From Sphingobacteriales bacterium (GTDB taxonomy: Bacteria > Bacteroidota > Bacteroidia > Chitinophagales > JADIYW01), in NCBI GenBank assembly GCA_016699615.1, contig CP064984.1, forward strand, positions 1-64,000: 64,000 bases of DNA, written 5' to 3'. The position numbers and the translations under genes were made by a program. Below the pieces are notes generated by a model, which did not search any database, was not told the origin of the DNA, and saw nothing but the letters and a program-made list of their open reading frames with translations. Below are positions 1-7,244 of the stretch, one piece after another (positions within the stretch are counted from its first letter, which is position 1; every line of letters begins with the position of its first letter).

Positions 1-1
1 G

Positions 2-97
2 AACAATATAAAACCTGATTTAATAATAAACAAAGTTTCGCCAACACTTATTGTTTTGACAATTTTAGCAATTATTATTTTTAGATATTTGGTATAG
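2..97 (+). CDS. possible 3' end of a membrane protein gene cut by the window edge
   Basis: Frame 2 is open from the left edge for 31 codons to a TAG at 95-97. Its last 20 or so residues (PTLIVLTILAIIIFRYLV) read like a C-terminal membrane helix. A strong hairpin follows at 130-161, as expected after a gene end. The fragment is too short to identify, and an open frame of this length could occur by chance in AT-rich DNA. Confidence 0.3.
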   Translation, partial: NNIKPDLIINKVSPTLIVLTILAIIIFRYLV

Positions 98-129
98 AAT
101 AATTCACCCACGTCATTATTGATTTCTCT

Positions 130-161
130 TTGGCATATTGGTTTTCTAACCAACATGCCAA
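130..161. terminator. 14-bp hairpin, possible terminator
   Basis: Arms 130-143 and 148-161 are complementary with one mismatch (A137/C154) around the loop TTCT. There is no long T tract after it, so it is a weak intrinsic terminator at best. It may close the gene entering from the left edge. Confidence 0.4.
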
Positions 162-236
162 TGTATTTATGTTATAATACAAACACTAAACAAGCACAAG
201 CAAAACAAAACAAGATGATTTAAAGAAGTAAGATTT

Positions 237-279
237 TTCAAGCTGAAGCCAAGAGCATGGCAAAGTGCCTCAGCTTGAA
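237..279. repeat. inverted repeat, 10-bp arms
   Basis: TTCAAGCTGA at 237-246 is answered by TCAGCTTGAA at 270-279 across a 23-nt loop, followed by CTTGATTTTTTTG. It could act as a terminator on the plus strand or be a fragment of an interspersed repeat. Confidence 0.5.
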
Positions 280-292
280 CTTGATTTTTTTG

Positions 293-374
293 TTACTTTT
301 TTTATCAAGAAAAAAAGTAAGTATTACATTCTTGTATCAAGACAAAGAAAGTAAATAGACACATTTTATCAAGA
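293..374. repeat. A/T palindrome and degenerate 32-bp units
   Basis: TTACTTTTTTT (293-303) and AAAAAAAGTAA (310-320) form a perfect 11-bp palindrome around ATCAAG. The octamer TATCAAGA recurs at 303, 335 and 367, exactly 32 bp apart. The first two units also share a GTAA block. This resembles the TATCAAGA-containing interspersed repeats common between genes in Bacteroidota; that family resemblance is from memory. Confidence 0.5.
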
Positions 375-400
375 AATAAGTTTAAAAATATAGAAATGTT

Positions 401-475
401 ATTGTCATTACCACGAAAGTGGTAATCTCCTAAACACTTAGAAACATGAGATTGCCATTTTCAAGGCAATGACAT
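401..475. repeat. nested palindrome, interspersed-repeat type
   Basis: Hairpin ATTACCAC-gaaa-GTGGTAAT (407-426) and hairpin ATTGCC...GGCAAT (451-470) sit inside an outer stem, TGTCATT (403-409) with AATGACA (468-474). GGTAATCTC (422-430) also mirrors GAGATTGCC (449-457). The GTCATT...AATCTC pattern is typical of REP-like interspersed palindromes in many bacteria. Confidence 0.55.
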
Positions 476-590
476 CAAACAATTTTAGGTAGTAAGGAAT
501 TTCAATAAACATCATCAAGATAAAGCAGAAAACAAGTTGCGCATTTTGGATATACACAAATGAAATAAGGAAGAAATAATACGACAGGAT

Positions 591-665
591 ATTTAAAATA
601 CGCAAAAACATATTTAACATAGAATATTGATAATAATAAGCTTATGAAGAAAAAATATTTTTAAC
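591..665. repeat. direct repeat copy A (with 2220-2292)
   Basis: This block closely matches 2220-2292 in the same orientation. Shared stretches include CAAAAACATATTTAA and AAATATTTTTAAC. The two copies flank the lipoprotein gene at 966-2024. Copy A runs directly into the GC-richer palindrome starting at 665. Confidence 0.7.
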
Positions 666-795
666 GTGCGGCGGATTTGCGAAGTTACGAACTGCAAACG
701 AAGTTTGCAAGTGAAGTAATTTTGCAAATCCGTTGATGTGTTGAAGGTCGAGCGTAGCGAGCCTAAACGCATCAACGGATGTAATCCGCCGCACG
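665..795. repeat. 131-bp palindromic element with terminal 13-bp inverted repeats
   Basis: CGTGCGGCGGATT (665-677) and AATCCGCCGCACG (783-795) are a perfect 13-bp inverted repeat. Inside lies a second perfect stem, ATCCGTTGATG (728-738) with CATCAACGGAT (770-780), capped by the near-palindrome around GAGCGTAGCGAG. The GC content is far above the surroundings. Its left arm recurs inverted at 2345-2392. No coding capacity was seen. The form suggests a MITE- or REP-like mobile palindrome. Confidence 0.75.
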
Positions 796-965
796 ATGTG
801 CAAAAGGCGAAGCTATTTTGTGCCACATTTATTTTGCGCCGACGCTTCTATTTTTCCTGCTAACCATCTTATGATGTAAAATTATTTAGCGAATTGTTTT
901 ATATCATAATAATTTTATTTATCTTTAAACTAGATAGTTATCAAAAATTAAAAACAAAAAAAATT

Positions 966-2024
966 ATGAAAAAAATTAGATTATTTTCCATCGTTTTATT
1001 CGCACTTTTAGCATTTTCTTGCAAAAAAGACAACTCAAATAACAATACAATAACTGAAAATCCGTTAGATCCAAATGAAGTTACATCTAACTTCTCAATT
1101 TTTGGCGCAGAATTGAAACTAGGAAATCCTTCGCTGCCAAGTTCAAATACAACAGCACCAAAGCTCTTTAATCCTATTGCAACAAATCAAGCAGTTATTG
1201 CTAACGTTCAATTTGGATTACCAATTTTAACTACCAATATCGATGATATTGCTGGTGTTTATGTAAAAGTAGATGGTGCAAATAATTATTTTGATGTGCC
1301 TGCTTCTTCTATAAATTTAAGGAAAACAAACAATTCAATTGGATTACAGATTTTATCAGATAGTAGTGGATTTCTAAATGTAAATCCAGGAACTATACAA
1401 CCTGGTACGTTTTGTATAACATATTACATTTATAACGCTCAAAATGAAGTGAGCAATGCCATCAAAATTTGTTATAGAGTTATTGGATTTGGTGGAGCCG
1501 ATTTTTTAAAAGGGAATTGGCACGTTCAAAGCATTGAAGAAATTGGTTATGGAGCAGATTCATATCCAAAAAACAATTCAATTAATTCAGAATTAGTTGA
1601 TTGTAACTCTAACACATACGAATTTACGGGACCTTACAACTTCACAGAAGACTTATTTTGGAACTTTTCTACTACCACACAACGCTTATATCAAGATGAA
1701 AATGGAACAGGTCAAGATTGGAATTATGTTTGTGCCAATAATGGAAATGGAAGAGTTGTAAATATAAAAAACTATAGTGATGCTTCAGGAAATTGGGCTT
1801 ATGATGTAATAAACAAAAGAGTAATTGTTTTAACAAGTAAGCAATACTCATATCGTAAAAACACAACAGAAAATGTAATTCTTACACAAGAAACTCTAAA
1901 TTATGCAGGCAATGATGTTCGTGCAGATATCTATAATGTGGTACAAATTTCTGCAAATCAAATTCGATTAGATGGTATTGACTATGCAGGTAAGGTTGGT
2001 ATCAGATTTATTTTAAAAAAATAA
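966..2024 (+). CDS. hypothetical lipoprotein
   Basis: A 352-residue product is read from the ATG at 966, not the upstream ATG at 894. The 966 start gives a clean lipoprotein signal, MKKIRLFSIVLFALLAFSC, with a LAFSC lipobox and acidic/Asn-rich residues after the Cys. An N-terminal beta-rich half is followed by a segment beginning FLKGNWHVQSIEE at about residue 200, which resembles the opening of lipocalin-like domains in Bacteroidota lipoproteins. No catalytic motif was recognised. It is probably anchored in the outer membrane or periplasm. The gene is isolated between repeat blocks and is flanked by the duplicated unit 591-665/2220-2292, so it may have moved or been duplicated with it. Confidence 0.7.
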   Translation: MKKIRLFSIVLFALLAFSCKKDNSNNNTITENPLDPNEVTSNFSIFGAELKLGNPSLPSSNTTAPKLFNPIATNQAVIANVQFGLPILTTNIDDIAGVYVKVDGANNYFDVPASSINLRKTNNSIGLQILSDSSGFLNVNPGTIQPGTFCITYYIYNAQNEVSNAIKICYRVIGFGGADFLKGNWHVQSIEEIGYGADSYPKNNSINSELVDCNSNTYEFTGPYNFTEDLFWNFSTTTQRLYQDENGTGQDWNYVCANNGNGRVVNIKNYSDASGNWAYDVINKRVIVLTSKQYSYRKNTTENVILTQETLNYAGNDVRADIYNVVQISANQIRLDGIDYAGKVGIRFILKK

Positions 2025-2219
2025 TAGAATTACTACGACTTAATATCACTACTTATCTATATAAAAAATAATAAAAATATTTTTGCCATAAAAAAACCAA
2101 CAATACATCACAGTTTCTTAATATCGTATTGATAATCATTATGGTATTAAATTAAAATAGAAGCTTATGTTAGAAAAGGGGTAGGAGTTCCTATGGTATT
2201 ATACAATAGCATTGAAACC

Positions 2220-2292
2220 ATTTAAATACACAAAAACATATTTAATATATAATATGGTAATAAAAAGATTATGAATAGAAAATATTTTTAAC
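2220..2292. repeat. direct repeat copy B (with 591-665)
   Basis: Same orientation as 591-665, with scattered substitutions and small gaps. It ends at the same AAATATTTTTAAC boundary where the palindromic element begins in copy A. Here the left half of the palindrome is missing. Confidence 0.7.
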
Positions 2293-2344
2293 AAATAAAT
2301 ATACACAATTATGTATTATGTATATTTATATTAGATTTTAAAAA

Positions 2345-2392
2345 TTGTAAACTTCGTTTGCAGTTCGTAACTTCGAAAATACGCCGCACGTT
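2345..2392. repeat. inverted partial copy of the 665-795 palindromic element
   Basis: Read in reverse complement, 45 of 48 positions match 663-710, including the terminal CGCCGCACGTT and the core ACTTCGTTTGCAGTTCGTAA. It is therefore one arm of the same element in opposite orientation, left without its partner arm. Confidence 0.75.
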
Positions 2393-2424
2393 ATAGACAA
2401 TTTTTATAGAGCATTCTACATAAA

Positions 2425-2958
2425 ATGAAAATAAGTACATTTATAATAATTTATTATCTGATAACATCTTGTCATAATAAACAAGATTTACAAAAAATAA
2501 ATTTATTAGAAAGTCAAAATATAATATTAAATGATTCTTTAAAAAAGCAAAATCGAATCGTTCAGCTTGTGTACGATTCCTTAGTAGAAGTTCATGCAAA
2601 TGAATTTACTATTTGTGGCGTCGTTTTTGAAAAGAAAATAATTATAAACAATCCTAATTCTAGAAAAATAAAACACAATGATTTTTATGAAGCAAATGAG
2701 TCTTATGTGAAAACTCAAGATGTCCTATCAAATGCTTTTTTATATAATGAACCAACTCCAAATAGAATATTTATAGATTCATTTAAGTTCTCTGTACCCA
2801 TTTCAAATTCGTTGGGAAATGGTAGTAATGCGTTTTTTAAATTTAAACCCAAAAATTCAGGGTGGTATTATTGGAATGGAATCTGGCAAACTAGAAATGA
2901 TCGTACAGGAAAGTTAACTTCATTATCTATTGTTGATTCATTTTATGTATATTCCTAA
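2425..2958 (+). CDS. hypothetical lipoprotein with short coiled-coil
   Basis: A 177-residue product starts MKISTFIIIYYLITSC, a short lipoprotein-type signal with Cys16. Residues 22-48 (leucine, asparagine and lysine rich) could form a coiled coil. The rest is beta-rich and ends GWYYWNGIWQTRND, a Trp/Tyr-rich strand pair. I do not recognise the family. It lies just after the repeat block and runs toward argE on the opposite strand. There is no obvious operon partner. Confidence 0.6.
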   Translation: MKISTFIIIYYLITSCHNKQDLQKINLLESQNIILNDSLKKQNRIVQLVYDSLVEVHANEFTICGVVFEKKIIINNPNSRKIKHNDFYEANESYVKTQDVLSNAFLYNEPTPNRIFIDSFKFSVPISNSLGNGSNAFFKFKPKNSGWYYWNGIWQTRNDRTGKLTSLSIVDSFYVYS

Positions 2959-3009
2959 AAACTGCCGTTAACATCATTTGAATTCATACAATGTAATTTT
3001 GGTTATATA

Positions 3010-4071
3010 TTAATGTATTATGTTCTCCAATAGTTTGATGTAGGTGCTTAAGCCATTTGTTATTTCTGATACATAGATGTATTCATCTGCAGTGTGCGAA
3101 CGCTCAGATTTGCCTGGTCCTATTTTTACTGATGGTATTTTGAGCAATGCTTGGTCTGATAGTGTTGCAGAACCAAAAGTGTCTATACCTAGTTTCTCAG
3201 CAGATTTTACAATATTATGTTCTTTATCAATACTCGATGGATTTAATCTTGTTGAACGTGGCTTTATCTCAGCCTTTAAGTTGTCTCTAAGAATTTCTAA
3301 TACTTGCTCGTGTGTGTATTCTGGAATGGTACGCACATCTATGGTATATTTACATACGTCAGGTATTACATTGTGTTGTGTGCCTGCGTTAATGATTGAA
3401 ACAGTTAATTTTATTGGTCCAAGATGTGAATTGATTTTCTTGAATTGATAGTTCTCTATCCATTGCAAATCTTTAATTGCAAGGTATATTGCATTGATAC
3501 CTTCGTTGCGTGCTGCATGTCCTGCTTTGCCTTTTATTTCGGCATCTATGACCATTAAGCCTTTTTCTGCAATAGCCATTTTCATTTCTGTTGGTTCGCC
3601 AACAATTGCAAACTCGCATGTGCTTGTTATTTCTTCAATAGACGCAATGCCATTTACACCAGAAATTTCTTCTTCGGCTGTGGCAGCAAAAATGATATTA
3701 TAACTTAAATCTTCGGCTTCGTAATAATGTAAAAATGTACCTAATAAACAAACTAAAGCTGCACCAGCATCATTTACACCTAATCCAATTAATTTGTCTT
3801 CTTCAAAAATGGCTTGGTATGGTTCTTTTGTCCAGCCATTCACTGGTTTCACGGTATCAATATGTGAATTGAGTAGGATAGTAGGTTTTAGAAAATTAAA
3901 ATGCTTGTTCTTCACCCAAATATTATTGAGTTTTGTTTCGTATGGTATTTTTTCTTTTTTAAAGAATTTGACCAATAATTGCTTGGCATCTTGCTCTTCT
4001 TTGCTCAGCGATTTTGTTTCGATGAGCTGACAGAGTAATTTTGTGATTTTTTGTTCAATAGTTGTTTTCAT
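3010..4071 (-). CDS. argE: M20 family deacetylase, probable acetylornithine (succinylornithine) deacetylase ArgE
   Basis: A 353-residue zinc hydrolase of the M20 (ArgE/DapE/LysK) family. It would release ornithine from its N-acylated form in arginine synthesis. Metal and catalytic motifs are visible: LNSHIDTV (His/Asp), GVNDAGAA (bridging Asp), AATAEEEISG (catalytic Glu pair), GEPTEM, and a C-terminal SHTADEYI His. The start overlaps the argB stop by one base (TAATG), so the two are translationally coupled. That linkage is the main reason to choose ArgE over DapE or LysK. Bacteroidota often use N-succinyl rather than N-acetyl intermediates; the sequence alone does not decide the acyl group. 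Confidence 0.82.
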   Translation of the reverse strand: MKTTIEQKITKLLCQLIETKSLSKEEQDAKQLLVKFFKKEKIPYETKLNNIWVKNKHFNFLKPTILLNSHIDTVKPVNGWTKEPYQAIFEEDKLIGLGVNDAGAALVCLLGTFLHYYEAEDLSYNIIFAATAEEEISGVNGIASIEEITSTCEFAIVGEPTEMKMAIAEKGLMVIDAEIKGKAGHAARNEGINAIYLAIKDLQWIENYQFKKINSHLGPIKLTVSIINAGTQHNVIPDVCKYTIDVRTIPEYTHEQVLEILRDNLKAEIKPRSTRLNPSSIDKEHNIVKSAEKLGIDTFGSATLSDQALLKIPSVKIGPGKSERSHTADEYIYVSEITNGLSTYIKLLENIIH

Positions 4072-4859
4072 TAGTTTTTAAAGGTTGTACCAAATATACT
4101 ATTTTTATGTACAATATCTAGTAAATCTTGTGCATGGCATAGTGTAACTTCTGAGACACCTTGCAATATTGCTTGCTTAATATTTTGTACTTTTGGAATC
4201 ATACCAGCAACAATAGATTGATTATCAATCATTATTTGAATATCATTGATATTTATTTCTTTTATGTTTGATGTTTCGTCTTCGATATTTGCCAACAAAC
4301 CTTTCTTTTCAAAACAATAATATAATTTTATATTAATACGTTCTGCTAGTGCAATGGCAATGCTTGATGCAATAGTATCTGCATTCGTGTTGAGCAATTG
4401 CCCTTCAGCATCTGCACAAATTGGCGCAACAATAGGAGCGTAGCCTTTTTCTACTAAATCTATCAGCAATGAAGTATTGATTGTAGTAATGTCTCCAACA
4501 AAAACATAATCTATACTTGGATGTTTTCTTTTGTGTGCTTGTATTAATTTGGCATCAGCGCCAGACAAACCAATTGCATTGCAATGATTGGATTGCAATT
4601 TGGCTACTATATTTTTATTGATGTAGCCAGCATACACCATAGTTACAATTTTCAGTGTTTCTGCATCTGTAATTCTTCTACCATCAATCATCTTTGTTTC
4701 AATGTTCATTTTTGTAGACAATTGAGTTGCCAATTTTCCTCCACCATGAATTAGTATTTTAGGTTGATTTATCTTTGAAAAACTATGTAAGAAATCTGCT
4801 AATGCATTTTCATCATCTATAATATTTCCGCCAATTTTTATTACTAATATTTCTTCCAT
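4071..4859 (-). CDS. argB: acetylglutamate kinase (or N-succinylglutamate kinase) ArgB
   Basis: A 262-residue amino-acid kinase that phosphorylates the gamma-carboxyl of N-acylglutamate, the second step of arginine synthesis. Visible motifs are the phosphate-binding VIKIGGNIID at the N-terminus, LIHGGGKLATQLS (substrate and ATP glycine loop, about residues 37-50), and LNTNADTIASSIAIALAE, which contacts substrate and nucleotide. Length is normal for the family. It heads a two-gene argB-argE unit. A strong hairpin immediately upstream (4880-4909) separates it from the preceding gene, so it likely has its own promoter. Confidence 0.92.
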   Translation of the reverse strand: MEEILVIKIGGNIIDDENALADFLHSFSKINQPKILIHGGGKLATQLSTKMNIETKMIDGRRITDAETLKIVTMVYAGYINKNIVAKLQSNHCNAIGLSGADAKLIQAHKRKHPSIDYVFVGDITTINTSLLIDLVEKGYAPIVAPICADAEGQLLNTNADTIASSIAIALAERINIKLYYCFEKKGLLANIEDETSNIKEININDIQIMIDNQSIVAGMIPKVQNIKQAILQGVSEVTLCHAQDLLDIVHKNSIFGTTFKN

Positions 4860-4879
4860 ATTGATTGTTGTAAAATTAA

Positions 4880-4909
4880 AAAACGTCTTTCAAAATTGAA
4901 AGACGTTTT
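4880..4909 (-). terminator. intrinsic terminator after the LolA/LysM gene
   Basis: Perfect 12-bp stem AAAACGTCTTTC / GAAAGACGTTTT around loop AAAATT. On the minus strand it is followed by a T-rich tract. It sits 24 nt past the stop of the gene ending at 4934. Confidence 0.85.
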
Positions 4910-4933
4910 AGAAAAATGTTTAGCTAATTTATT

Positions 4934-5743
4934 TTATAATTTAAAATCTTCGTCTGATAATGGTACATTTATTTTAAGATTTTTCATCTCATAAATTTCG
5001 TAAGTACCTTTGTCATCTTCCATTTTTTGATATAATGGTAAGTTTGTAGCTTTATCTAAATAGATAGTTGTTTTTTTAGCATAAGAAGATGGTATTTTAA
5101 TTACTTGACCAACTTTTAAGTCATCGTCAATATCATTCAACTCTTTAATTCTATATTCAGGTACTGCTAATGCTTCACCAACTTTCCATACTGTAGTTTG
5201 TCCAGCTTTTACTGTATAGTTTATAATTTTATATTCAGGATCATTGATTTCTATTTTGTAGCAATCTTTTCCATCATATTGAACAGAACCAACTATTTTT
5301 GCGTATTTGTTTAAGTCTTCGCCTTTTCTTGCATTGATGCTAGTCATTAATACTTTTTTGATTCTTCCAAAACCAGCTCTGTCAATTGTTTGATGCTGTT
5401 CTTTCATTAACAATCCACTAGTTAATTCTAAGTTTAAGTTTAATCCTTTTTTTACTTTTACTTTAGATTGTACTGATGGAACATATAAAAGTTGTGCTTT
5501 TTGTGGCACTAATGAGTTCGCATATACTTTTCTAACTGGTGTTTCTTGGATTTTAAATTGGATGTGTGATGTAATCATCTTTCCACCTTTGAATCTTTCT
5601 TGTGAATGGAAATCATAGGTGCAAGTTTTCACATTAGACATTGCAGCACTTGCCTTGTTAATTAAATCTTGGATGTTCTGTGCCATTACACTAGATTGTA
5701 GTGCAACTAAGGCTACAATTAAAGTTAAAAATTTACTTTTCAT
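4934..5743 (-). CDS. secreted LolA-like (DUF1571-type) protein with internal LysM
   Basis: A 269-residue protein with signal peptide MKSKFLTLIVALVALQSSVMAQ. The flanking parts, with motifs such as KTCTYDFHSQERFKGG near residue 40, YDGKDCYKIEI at about 155-165 and a C-terminal KGTYEIYEMKNLKIN, look like the DUF1571/LolA-type beta fold that handles lipids or lipoproteins in the periplasm. Between them, about residues 175-220, is a LysM-like module (YTVKAGQT...LKVGQVIKIPSSY), which normally binds peptidoglycan sugars. The gene sits alone between argH and argB and is closed by a good terminator. The family name is from motif memory; the LysM call is firmer. Confidence 0.7.
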   Translation of the reverse strand: MKSKFLTLIVALVALQSSVMAQNIQDLINKASAAMSNVKTCTYDFHSQERFKGGKMITSHIQFKIQETPVRKVYANSLVPQKAQLLYVPSVQSKVKVKKGLNLNLELTSGLLMKEQHQTIDRAGFGRIKKVLMTSINARKGEDLNKYAKIVGSVQYDGKDCYKIEINDPEYKIINYTVKAGQTTVWKVGEALAVPEYRIKELNDIDDDLKVGQVIKIPSSYAKKTTIYLDKATNLPLYQKMEDDKGTYEIYEMKNLKINVPLSDEDFKL

Positions 5744-5806
5744 TCTAATTATTATTTTTTGTTTGTGAATTATTTAGAAGTAATATTACAAAAACTTTGC
5801 CAAATT

Positions 5807-7124
5807 TTAAATAATTAATTGATTTTCTTTATTCATCCAATGTTGAAAATTGAATTTCTCAATATTTCTTTTCATTTGTTTATCAATTTCATCTAGACAA
5901 AGATTGCCAATACTGCCTTCTAAAGTATGCTTTAGTTCTGCTGGTTTTTGGTATGTACCACTTTCTACTTGCTTACCAACAGCAATATATGCATCTCTAA
6001 AAGTCATTCCATTTAAAAAGATATTTGTATTTCTCATCATCTAAGATGCTTTCCTTTATTTCTATGTGCGTTAGCATTAAGTTTGTCATTTTAATACAAT
6101 CTATTAAAGTATCAAAACTATTTAGATAATCTTCTTTGATGATTTGTAAATCTCTGTGATAACCTGATGGTAAATTATTGGTAATGCTTGATATTTGATT
6201 GGGTAAGTTGATTAGCTTATTGCATTTTGCTCTTATTAATTCAAATACATCTGGGTTTTTTTTGTGTGGCATAATGGACGAGCCTGTTGTTAATACATCA
6301 GGAAAGGAAATAAAACCAAAATTTTGATTGATGTACAATGTGGCATCCATCGCTAGTTTGGATAGGGTAGATGCTATATTGGCTAATGCATTGCTAACTA
6401 CTTTTTCCATTTTGCCTCTATTCATTTGTGCATATACTACATTGTAGTTTAAGTCATTAAATCCTAAAAGCTCAGTTGTCATTTTTCTATTTAATGGGAA
6501 TGAGCTTCCGTAGCCTGCGCCAGAACCTAATGGATTTTTATTGGCTAAATTATATGCTGCAAAAACTGTTTCAATATCATCTGTTAGACTTTCTGCATAG
6601 GCTGAAAACCATAATCCAAATGAGCTTGGCATAGCAATTTGCAAATGTGTGTAGCCTGGCAACAAAGTATCTTTGTACTGTTGTGCTAATTTAATTAATG
6701 TTTTAAATAGTACATCTGTTTGCTCAACTACTTCTTTTATTTTTGTTCTTGAGTATAATTTAATATCAACTAATACTTGGTCGTTTCTGCTTCTTCCTGC
6801 ATGGATTTTTTTGCCAATGTCGCCAACTTTTTCAGTTAATCTAAATTCTATTTCAGAATGAATATCTTCACTGTCTTGGTGTAGTTCAAATTTATTATCT
6901 ATTATTTGTTGATAGATTGCTTTGAGTTCTTGTTGTAAAATTGGCAATTCATTTTTTTCCATTAAGCCAACTTCAGCAAGCATTTGAATATGTGCCAATG
7001 AGCCAAGTACATCAAACTTTGCTAGAACAGTGTCTAATTCTCTATCTTTGCCAACAGTAAATTGTTCAACTATCTTTGCAATTTCACTTGCTTCTAAGTT
7101 ATTTTTTTGCCAGATTTTTGCCAT
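5807..7124 (-). CDS. argH: argininosuccinate lyase ArgH, interrupted by a frameshift/deletion near its C-terminus
   Basis: Cleaves argininosuccinate to arginine and fumarate, the last step of arginine synthesis. The first 369 residues are in one frame and contain the fumarase/aspartase signature GSSIMPHKKNPD plus AGRSRNDQV and GYTHLQIAMPSS. After DDEKYKYLF (about 6025) the frame breaks and stops at 5997. The correct C-terminal continuation, LNGMTFRDAYIAVGKQVESGTY...EGSIGNLCLDEI, lies in another frame down to 5807. Relative to ArgH proteins I recall, about 8-10 residues between YLF and NGM also seem absent, so this is not simply one lost base. It may be a real lesion or an assembly error. Confidence 0.88.
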
Positions 7125-7188
7125 AATTTAATTGTTGTATGTACTCAAAAATACATTTCTTTTATAAATTTTGATTGATTACTTGTAT

Positions 7189-7220
7189 AAAAAAATGTTC
7201 TACATTGCTGTAGAACATTC
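7189..7220 (-). terminator. intrinsic terminator after the acyl-CoA dehydrogenase gene
   Basis: Stem AATGTTCTAC (7194-7203) / GTAGAACATT (7210-7219), loop ATTGCT. On the minus strand a run of seven T follows (7195-7189). It separates the acyl-CoA dehydrogenase gene from argH. Confidence 0.9.
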
Positions 7221-7244
7221 AAATATTTCAGTTTATAGAAAATA

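Larger units (their letters stand above)
98..965. other. gene-free, repeat-rich stretch
   Basis: No convincing coding frame was found here. The longer open frames overlap palindromes and have no family-like sequence. The stretch holds a series of inverted repeats (130-161, 237-279, 293-320, 401-475, 665-795) and a direct repeat unit (591-665) shared with 2220-2292. A weak -7-like box, TATCTTTA at 920-927, lies upstream of the lipoprotein gene at 966. Confidence 0.6.
2025..2424. other. 400-bp gene-free stretch with repeat remnants
   Basis: No open frame of family-like sequence was seen. The stretch contains direct repeat copy B (2220-2292) and an inverted partial copy of the palindromic element (2345-2392), separated by about 50 bp of AT-rich DNA. 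Confidence 0.6.

Noticed and set aside
614..826. 70-residue open frame on the minus strand
   Set aside because: It lies across the palindromic element and has no family-like sequence; openness follows from the repeat composition.
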